In this document: in pieces, positions 7,241 to 12,667 of the stretch
Layout: every line of letters begins with the position of its first letter
Position numbering within the stretch: the stretch's first letter is position 1
DNA from: CAZYIW01 sp964647705
GTDB taxonomy: Bacteria > Pseudomonadota > Gammaproteobacteria > PS1 > Pseudothioglobaceae
Reading direction: 5' to 3'
Length of the DNA: 12,667 nucleotides
Assembly: GCA_964647705.1 (NCBI GenBank)
Contig: CAZYIW010000034.1
Coordinates: 1 to 12,667 of the forward strand
Program-made: the position numbers and the translations under genes
The notes under the pieces: generated by a model
Database searches by the model: none
What the model saw: only the letters and a program-made list of their open reading frames with translations
Told to the model about the DNA's origin: nothing

Positions 7241-7245
7241 ACAAC

Positions 7246-9609
7246 ATGAGTAAATACACAATCTGGTTTAAAGACTTAAATATGCACGATGTTGAGATTG
7301 TTGGTGGAAAAAATGCCTCCCTAGGGGAGATGATTAGCACCCTAAGCGACCAAGGCGTGCGTGTGCCGAATGGCTTCGCTACCACTGCCCATGCATTTAA
7401 TGTTTTTTTAGAGCACAACAAGCTTAAACAACGAATCGATGAACTACTTCAAGATTTAGAAATTTCAGATATTCATGCACTAACTGAAGTGGGGCTACAA
7501 ATTCGTAGCTGGATACAAGATGCGGAATTTCCTAAAGATTTGCGAAAAGATATTATTACAAATTACGAAAAAATTGAAAAAATGTTAGGCACTGAAGTTA
7601 CTTTTGCAGTTAGATCTTCAGCAACGGCAGAAGATCTACCCGAAGCCTCTTTTGCAGGTCAGCAAGAAACTTATCTAAATGTGCATGGTATTGATAATAT
7701 TCTTAATTCAATCAAAAAAGTATTTGCTTCATTGTATAACGATAGAGCTATTTCATACCGCGTTCACCAGGGTTTTGCACATTCAGAAGTGTCACTTTCC
7801 GCTGGTATTCAACAAATGGTGCGCAGTGATTTAGCCGCCAGTGGTGTGATGTTCACGCTTGATACTGAGTCGGGTTTTGATCAAGTAGTGTTTATTACAT
7901 CCGCTTATGGACTGGGAGAAACCGTTGTCCAAGGTGCGGTTAACCCTGATGAATTTTATGTTCATAAAGGTTGCCTTGCCGCTGGAAAAAAAGCAGTGCT
8001 TAGTCGCAATTTAGGCTCAAAGGCTATAAAAATGGTTTATGCCTATCATGAACTCAAAAGCTTTGTGGCAACGGAAGACGTCTCTACAAAAGAACAAAAA
8101 CAATTTAGTCTCAATGATGACCAAGTTGAAGAGCTAGCAAAATATGCTGTCATTATTGAAAAACACTATGACCGACCTATGGATATAGAATGGGCACTGG
8201 ATGGAAGAGATAAACAACTTTATATCGTACAAGCAAGACCTGAAACGGTAAAAAGTCGCGTAAGCAGTTCGCAAATACAGCGTTATCAGCTAGAAGAAAA
8301 AAGCAAGGTTTTAGTTGAAGGACGCTCTATCGGACAAAAGATTGGCTCGGGAGTTTGTCGCATTATCTACAATATTTCTGAGATGGATCAAATCAAACAA
8401 GGTGATGTTTTAGTCACTGATATGACCGACCCAGATTGGGAGCCAGTCATGAAGCTTGCCTCAGCCATTGTTACCAACCGTGGTGGTCGAACATGCCACG
8501 CAGCAATTATTGCAAGAGAATTGGGAATACCCGCTATCGTAGGTACCATTGATGCCACTGAAAAATTAAAAAATAAATCGGAGGTGACTATTTCTTGTGC
8601 AGAGGGTGATACTGGTTTTGTCTACCAAGGGTTGTTGAATTTTGAGCGTCACACAATCAGCGTGGATACTCTGCCAGAGATTCCAACAAAGATTATGATG
8701 AATGTAGGTAATCCAGGTCGTGCTTTTGACTTTGCTAACATTCCAAATGCGGGGGTTGGTTTAGCACGCCTTGAATTTATTATTAACACCACCATTGGCA
8801 TTCACCCTAAAGCGCTACTCAACTTTGACCAGCTTTCCAAAGACATGCAAGATGAGATTAATCAACGAAGTTCTGGGTACCCTTCTCCGGTTGAATTTTA
8901 TATTGGCAAACTCACTGAAGGCATTGCTACCATAGCCGGCTCATTCGCCAACAAACCGGTAATTATTCGTATGTCAGATTTTAAATCAAACGAATATGCT
9001 AATCTCTATGGTGGTCAACTTTATGAGCCAAAAGAAGAAAATCCAATGATAGGTTTCCGCGGTACAGCCAGATATTTATCTGAAGATTTTAGAGACTGTT
9101 TTGAGTTAGAATGTCACGCCATAAAGCGTGTTAGAGGCGACATGGGTCTGAGCAATGTCCAGATTATGATTCCATTTGTACGCACTCTAGATGAGGCCAG
9201 AGAGATTACCACTTTGTTAAAAGCCAATGGCTTGGAACGTGGTGTTGATGGTCTGAAGATTATTATGATGTGTGAACTGCCTTCTAATGCACTTTTGGCC
9301 GATGAATTTCTAGAATATTTTGATGGTTTTTCAATTGGCTCTAATGACATGACTCAGCTCACACTAGGTACCGACAGAGATTCTGGTATTGTTGCTGATG
9401 GCTTCGATGAACGTGATCCGGCAGTTAAAAAAATGCTTTCTATGGCCATCTCAGCCTGTCGTAAACGTGGTAGATATGTGGGTATTTGCGGTCAAGGTCC
9501 GTCAGATCATGCTGATTTAGCCAAATGGCTATTAGACCAAGAAATCTCAAGTATTTCACTCAACCCAGATACCGTAGTTGAAACTTGGAATGCCCTAGGC
9601 AATGTCTAG
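7246..9609 (+). CDS. ppsA: Phosphoenolpyruvate synthase
   Basis: Converts pyruvate, ATP and water to PEP, AMP and phosphate, the entry step for gluconeogenesis from C3 compounds. The product is 787 residues (E. coli 792). The N-terminal ATP-grasp domain shows GGKNASLGEM (20-29) and AVRSSATAEDLPEASFAGQQ (121-140). The central swivelling domain carries the phosphohistidine H418 in GGRTCHAAIIARELGIPA (413-430). The C-terminal PEP/pyruvate domain has GFRGTARY (603-610), GSNDMTQLTLGTDRDSG (698-714) and GICGQGPSDH (746-755) with catalytic C748. The ATP-plus-water PpsA layout is distinguished from pyruvate phosphate dikinase by length and by these signatures. The strong GGAGG at 7236-7240 supports the start. 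It overlaps ppsR by 8 bp, so enzyme and regulator are likely made together, and it is divergent from ldhA, which competes for pyruvate. Confidence 0.97.
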   Translation: MSKYTIWFKDLNMHDVEIVGGKNASLGEMISTLSDQGVRVPNGFATTAHAFNVFLEHNKLKQRIDELLQDLEISDIHALTEVGLQIRSWIQDAEFPKDLRKDIITNYEKIEKMLGTEVTFAVRSSATAEDLPEASFAGQQETYLNVHGIDNILNSIKKVFASLYNDRAISYRVHQGFAHSEVSLSAGIQQMVRSDLAASGVMFTLDTESGFDQVVFITSAYGLGETVVQGAVNPDEFYVHKGCLAAGKKAVLSRNLGSKAIKMVYAYHELKSFVATEDVSTKEQKQFSLNDDQVEELAKYAVIIEKHYDRPMDIEWALDGRDKQLYIVQARPETVKSRVSSSQIQRYQLEEKSKVLVEGRSIGQKIGSGVCRIIYNISEMDQIKQGDVLVTDMTDPDWEPVMKLASAIVTNRGGRTCHAAIIARELGIPAIVGTIDATEKLKNKSEVTISCAEGDTGFVYQGLLNFERHTISVDTLPEIPTKIMMNVGNPGRAFDFANIPNAGVGLARLEFIINTTIGIHPKALLNFDQLSKDMQDEINQRSSGYPSPVEFYIGKLTEGIATIAGSFANKPVIIRMSDFKSNEYANLYGGQLYEPKEENPMIGFRGTARYLSEDFRDCFELECHAIKRVRGDMGLSNVQIMIPFVRTLDEAREITTLLKANGLERGVDGLKIIMMCELPSNALLADEFLEYFDGFSIGSNDMTQLTLGTDRDSGIVADGFDERDPAVKKMLSMAISACRKRGRYVGICGQGPSDHADLAKWLLDQEISSISLNPDTVVETWNALGNV

Positions 9610-10417
9610 TAGAACTGTTTTTTATATCTCAGATCGTACCGGTATTACTGCAGAAAACCTTGGTAACAGTCTATTAAGTCAATTTGAAGGGATTGAATTT
9701 GTGCGTGTACGCCTGCCTTTTATTGACACAATGGACAAAGCTAAAGCAGCTGTTGAACAAATCAACCAAGTATCTGAAAAAGAAAAAATGCCTGCATTGG
9801 TATTTAGCACTCAAATAACGCCTGCATATCGAGATTTAATCCAACAAAATAATTGTATATTTTTTGATTTTTTTGATACTTTTATCTCGCACTTAGAGAA
9901 GACGCTTGATTTGAAATCTTTACACAGTGTTGGGCGCTTACATGCACCAGGTGATAGCACAAATTATAACAATCGAATTGATAACATTAATTTTACTCTA
10001 AACAGTGACGACGGCTTAGGCCTTAAATATTACGACCAAGCAGATGTCATTCTAATAGGTGTTTCTCGCTCAGGTAAAACACCAAGCTGCTTATTTATGG
10101 CTTTACAATACGGCATAAAAGCAGCCAATTACCCTTTATTAGATGAAGATCTGCAAAACCCCAAATTGCCCGAGGTATTAAAACCTTATCAAAACAAACT
10201 TTTTGCTTTGACCATTAATCCAACTCGCTTGCATAAGATTAGAAATACCCGAAAAAGCAATTCCAATTACGCCTCTCTGCAACAGTGCCAGAGTGAAGTA
10301 CGTCGTGCTGAGGATATGTATCGCAACAATCAAATTGCGTTTTTAGACACCACTCAAATGTCAATTGAGGAAATTAGCGCCAAAATTATTGCACATTTAT
10401 CTAGCCAAAATAACTAA
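9602..10417 (+). CDS. ppsR: PEP synthase regulatory protein (kinase/pyrophosphorylase)
   Basis: A bifunctional regulator of the DUF299 family. It inactivates PEP synthase by ADP-dependent phosphorylation of an active-site threonine and reactivates it by Pi-dependent removal that releases pyrophosphate. The product is 271 residues (E. coli 277). The start VFYISDRTGITAE (6-18) is the family signature. The P-loop GVSRSGKTP is at 153-161, followed by GIKAANYPL (171-179), and the C-terminal block NYASLQQCQSEV (222-233) matches the E. coli protein. The likely target is T416 in the GGRTCH motif of the PpsA just upstream, two residues before H418. The ATG overlaps the ppsA stop by 8 bp (ATGTCTAG), so translation is probably coupled. 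The 3' end overlaps the convergent nitroreductase gene by 17 bp. Confidence 0.95.
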   Translation: MSSRTVFYISDRTGITAENLGNSLLSQFEGIEFVRVRLPFIDTMDKAKAAVEQINQVSEKEKMPALVFSTQITPAYRDLIQQNNCIFFDFFDTFISHLEKTLDLKSLHSVGRLHAPGDSTNYNNRIDNINFTLNSDDGLGLKYYDQADVILIGVSRSGKTPSCLFMALQYGIKAANYPLLDEDLQNPKLPEVLKPYQNKLFALTINPTRLHKIRNTRKSNSNYASLQQCQSEVRRAEDMYRNNQIAFLDTTQMSIEEISAKIIAHLSSQNN

Positions 10418-11066
10418 CTATATTCTCCAATGATTCGCGTTCAGTGCGATAACTATTGATCGGGTGTTTGGTGTCTTCATAGCCCATTGCCATCCCGCAA
10501 ATAACAATTTTATCGTCTGAATAACCTAATTCTTCTCGCACAATATCCGGGTATTCTCCAAGTGCCGCTTGAGGGCAAGTACTAAGCCCATGCTCTGTTG
10601 CTGAGAGCATTACCGATTGCAAAAACATGCCATAGTCTAAATATGAGCCAGTTTCCATAATCTTATCCATAAAAAACAACAACATCACCGGTGCATCAAA
10701 AGCACGGTAGTTTGCTGCCCACTGATCAATCTGTCTTTGCTTGTCTTCTCTTGCAATCTCAAGTGTTGAATACATCAAAAGACCACAAGCTTTGCGACGT
10801 TCCTTATACGCGCCTTGCCAATCCAGTGGGTAATAGAGGTAATCCATCTTTCCTTTTTGTCCTGATCGAAAAGTCTGTTCCATTTTTTTGCTCAAATTTT
10901 GCTTGGCTTTTCCTGTTAAAACAGCAACCTGCCATGGTTGAGTATTAACACCCGAGGGTGCAGCTTTTGCTTGTTCCAAGATGGTGTTGACGAGTTCAAT
11001 GGGTACTTCCTTATCTAAAAATGCTCGGGTGGATTTACGTTGCTTTAAAGCGGTTTTTACATCCAT
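10401..11066 (-). CDS. Nitroreductase-family FMN oxidoreductase
   Basis: A 221-residue member of the NAD(P)H/FMN nitroreductase fold; these enzymes act as dimers in the cytosol. The N-terminal FMN-phosphate motif RKSTRAF is at 10-16. The second FMN-contact motif AAPSGVNTQPWQ is at 35-46. A glycine-rich GMAMGYED near 191-198 and the LDYGMFLQSVMLSATEHGL helix region (around 143-161) are typical. The natural substrate cannot be inferred: relatives reduce nitroaromatics, quinones, flavins or enones. A strong Shine-Dalgarno, AAGGAGA (complement of 11073-11079), precedes the start. It is third in a minus-strand series, 15 bp after the MBL hydrolase, so it probably shares their transcript. Its last 17 bases overlap ppsR. 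Confidence 0.9.
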   Translation of the reverse strand: MDVKTALKQRKSTRAFLDKEVPIELVNTILEQAKAAPSGVNTQPWQVAVLTGKAKQNLSKKMEQTFRSGQKGKMDYLYYPLDWQGAYKERRKACGLLMYSTLEIAREDKQRQIDQWAANYRAFDAPVMLLFFMDKIMETGSYLDYGMFLQSVMLSATEHGLSTCPQAALGEYPDIVREELGYSDDKIVICGMAMGYEDTKHPINSYRTERESLENIVSYFG

Positions 11067-11081
11067 GATTTTTCTCCTTAT

Positions 11082-12026
11082 TCAAGATTGGTACAAACGT
11101 TTCTGCCAAAAAATTAAACCTTGCGTGTTCAAATTCACATCATTAGCCAGCTTCTGTTGGCATAATTTTGTATCGTCAATACCCCTACTGGTTAGTGATT
11201 GCAATAAATCTTGCATCATTAGCCTCTCAATAGTCTGTTGTGCTTTTTCATCATTGTAGTGTTTTTGTGCTAGCTCCACCATCATCACTATACCTCGTTT
11301 AAGTTCACTAACAACTTCAGGGGTTGGAGAGATGGCGCCAAAATGCGTTAGACAAACTTGTTTTGGCTGATAACTAACAATCCGATCAATGCTTTTTATC
11401 AACGCTTCAGGGTCGAATTGCACGGGTGTTGTTGTGGGAAATATAAACACCTTGTCCGCAGTATCAAATTCTCGGTATGAAATACCAAAAGTATCCCCTG
11501 TAAACATTGTAGCACTAGCACTGTCCCAAACACAAAAATGATGTCTGGCGTGTCCTGGTGTGTCTAAAAAAGTAAGCTTTCTACCAGATAAATCTAACTC
11601 AAAACCCTCGCCCGCCTCTATCACGCGACTCTCGTCCACTGGTTTAATGTTTCCATAAAGACGGTTAAATTTTTCCTCACCATAAACAGCAATTGTCCCA
11701 GCGATAAGTTTGGATGGATCAACCAAATGTCTTGCGCCACGAGGATGAACCACCAGCTGTGCATTCTCACAAACACACATCAATGCCCCAGCGCCACCGG
11801 CATGGTCTAGGTGCACATGGGTTGGAATAACATAACGCACATTTGAAAAATCAAGTCCCTGTGCATTAAGTGCTGTTTCAATATCACCCACACTATGTGA
11901 TGTGCCGGTTTCAATAATGGCAACTTCGTTATTTTCTCTTAGAAGATACAAGGCCGCTACATCTTCATTGATATAGCGAGCATCAACCAAAGTTATACCT
12001 TGACCAAGGTCTATAGTTCCACTCAT
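11082..12026 (-). CDS. Metallo-beta-lactamase-fold hydrolase
   Basis: A 314-residue MBL-fold protein with a complete di-metal ligand set: H70, H72, D74 and H75 in THVHLDHAGG, H159 in TPGHA, D178 in FTGDTFG and H228 in LTHFG. It is therefore likely an active zinc or iron hydrolase. There is no signal peptide, so it is probably cytosolic. The catalytic domain ends near residue 240; the remaining 75 or so residues form a helical, less conserved extension. Relatives include glyoxalase II and various thioesterases, lactonases and phosphodiesterases, and the substrate is not visible here. Its ATG overlaps the stop of the upstream acyl-CoA synthetase as ATGA (12023-12026), and this coupling hints at an acyl-CoA or acyl-thioester substrate. 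That is inference from context only. Confidence 0.88.
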   Translation of the reverse strand: MSGTIDLGQGITLVDARYINEDVAALYLLRENNEVAIIETGTSHSVGDIETALNAQGLDFSNVRYVIPTHVHLDHAGGAGALMCVCENAQLVVHPRGARHLVDPSKLIAGTIAVYGEEKFNRLYGNIKPVDESRVIEAGEGFELDLSGRKLTFLDTPGHARHHFCVWDSASATMFTGDTFGISYREFDTADKVFIFPTTTPVQFDPEALIKSIDRIVSYQPKQVCLTHFGAISPTPEVVSELKRGIVMMVELAQKHYNDEKAQQTIERLMMQDLLQSLTSRGIDDTKLCQQKLANDVNLNTQGLIFWQKRLYQS

Positions 12027-12667
12027 ACTCGTTCGTCGTTTTTTTGTTTAATCTCATCTAGAATTATCGGATCATCAATAGTAGAAGGCACTACATATTC
12101 TTCACCATCAACAATCTGGCGCATGGTTTTACGCAAAATCTTACCAGAGCGCGTCTTAGGAAGACGATCAACAATTACACTTTCTTTGTAACAAGCCACT
12201 GCACCAATTTTTTCTCGCACCATCTTAACCAAGTCTTTTTGAATCTCTTCAGCATCGGTTTCAACGCCTGCTTTTAATACCACAAATCCTAATGGCATTT
12301 GTCCTTTAAGCTCATCAGTTCGTCCAATTACTGCGCATTCAGCCACAGATTCATGCTTGCCGACAATCTCTTCCATCTCGCCAGTAGAAAGCCTATGGCC
12401 TGATACATTGATAACATCATCAGTTCGCCCCATAACGAATAAATAACCATCTTTATCAAAGTAACCACCATCACCGCTCACATAAAAACCCGGAAAAGTC
12501 TCTAAATATCCAGATTTAAAGCGATCTAAATCACCCCAAATTGTTGTTAAACAACTCGGTGGCATTGGTAATTTCACAGCAATATTTCCTTGCTGCTCTG
12601 TGCCCAGTTCCTTGCCGTTGTCATCTAAAATTCGCACATCAAAGCCTGGTACTGGCACAGTGGCCGA
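12023..12667 (-). CDS. prpE: Propionyl-CoA synthetase-type acyl-CoA synthetase, C-terminal part
   Basis: C-terminal 214 residues of an AMP-forming acyl-CoA synthetase; the frame stays open to the window edge, so the GTG at 12658 is an internal valine and the N-terminal two thirds lie outside. Such enzymes make an acyl-adenylate and then acyl-CoA. Visible motifs: the adenylate-binding and hinge stretch YVSGDGGYFDKDGYLFVMGR followed by TDDVINVSGHRLSTGEMEE, and the C-terminal PKTRSGKILRKTM, whose lysine is the catalytic residue and the usual acetylation switch. The blocks KLPMPPSCLTTIW and VPSTIDDP resemble PrpE (propionyl-CoA synthetase) rather than Acs. Acetate or another short acid remains possible, since the acyl-binding region is not in the window. 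It is first in the visible minus-strand set with the MBL hydrolase and nitroreductase. Confidence 0.85.
   Translation of the reverse strand, partial: SATVPVPGFDVRILDDNGKELGTEQQGNIAVKLPMPPSCLTTIWGDLDRFKSGYLETFPGFYVSGDGGYFDKDGYLFVMGRTDDVINVSGHRLSTGEMEEIVGKHESVAECAVIGRTDELKGQMPLGFVVLKAGVETDAEEIQKDLVKMVREKIGAVACYKESVIVDRLPKTRSGKILRKTMRQIVDGEEYVVPSTIDDPIILDEIKQKNDERV

Larger units (their letters stand above)
6977..7245. promoter_or_regulatory. Divergent ldhA/ppsA control region
   Basis: The longest non-coding stretch (269 bp), strongly AT-rich with A and T tracts. Toward ppsA a perfect -35 TTGACA lies at 7047-7052 with TGTAAT at 7072-7077 (19-bp spacing). A second -10-like TATACT is at 7168-7173 without a good -35. 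On the ldhA strand TTGGCA (7026-7021) is a possible -35, but no strong -10 follows. Several dyads lie here and are listed separately. I see no riboswitch or tRNA signature. The arrangement suggests joint control of two genes at the pyruvate node; no regulator can be named. Confidence 0.45.

Noticed and set aside
12656..12658. GTG as start of the acyl-CoA synthetase gene
   Set aside because: The frame continues to the window edge and the visible part is only the C-terminal third of the family, so the gene is cut by the window rather than short.

Overview
The window is an AT-rich, gene-dense bacterial chromosome segment. The protein sequences (RNase E, AroE, PdxH, UbiM-like hydroxylase, LdhA, PpsA/PpsR, PrpE-type synthetase) look gammaproteobacterial. 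The low GC, tight packing and UbiM-type gene would fit a small-genome marine lineage such as the SUP05/Thioglobus sulfur oxidisers or their relatives, but that placement is inference and needs a homology search. I see no rRNA, tRNA, CRISPR, IS element, phage gene or integrase.

Layout, left to right. (1) 1-2572, plus strand: the 3' part of rne (RNase E, missing about 26 N-terminal residues) overlapping aroE (shikimate dehydrogenase) by 8 bp. (2) 2561-4389, minus strand: a ubiM-like FAD hydroxylase followed by pdxH, joined by an ATGA overlap. (3) 4451-4867, plus strand: a small membrane methyltransferase of the isoprenylcysteine-methyltransferase type, divergent from ubiM across a 61-bp promoter gap. 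(4) 4853-6976, minus strand: ldhA (D-lactate dehydrogenase), then an exported Sel1-repeat protein. (5) 6977-7245: the only sizeable intergenic region, AT-rich and containing several inverted repeats, between divergent ldhA and ppsA. (6) 7246-10417, plus strand: ppsA (PEP synthase) and ppsR (its regulatory kinase/phosphorylase), overlapping by 8 bp. (7) 10401-12667, minus strand: a prpE-type acyl-CoA synthetase (5' end outside the window), an MBL-fold hydrolase and a nitroreductase, apparently one operon.

How the genes relate: ldhA and ppsA-ppsR face each other across a shared control region and both act on pyruvate, one reducing it to D-lactate and the other raising it to PEP for gluconeogenesis. 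PpsR would set PpsA activity by reversible phosphorylation. ubiM and pdxH encode O2-using flavoenzymes for ubiquinone and pyridoxal phosphate synthesis. The prpE/MBL/nitroreductase set looks like a small acyl-CoA module whose substrate is not evident.

The region is mostly core metabolism and I did not find a convincing undescribed system. The points most worth checking are the scaffold-poor RNase E with a possible membrane-binding helix, the UbiM-type hydroxylase, the inverted repeats between ldhA and ppsA, the prpE-MBL-nitroreductase operon, and the fact that all three convergent gene pairs overlap at their 3' ends.
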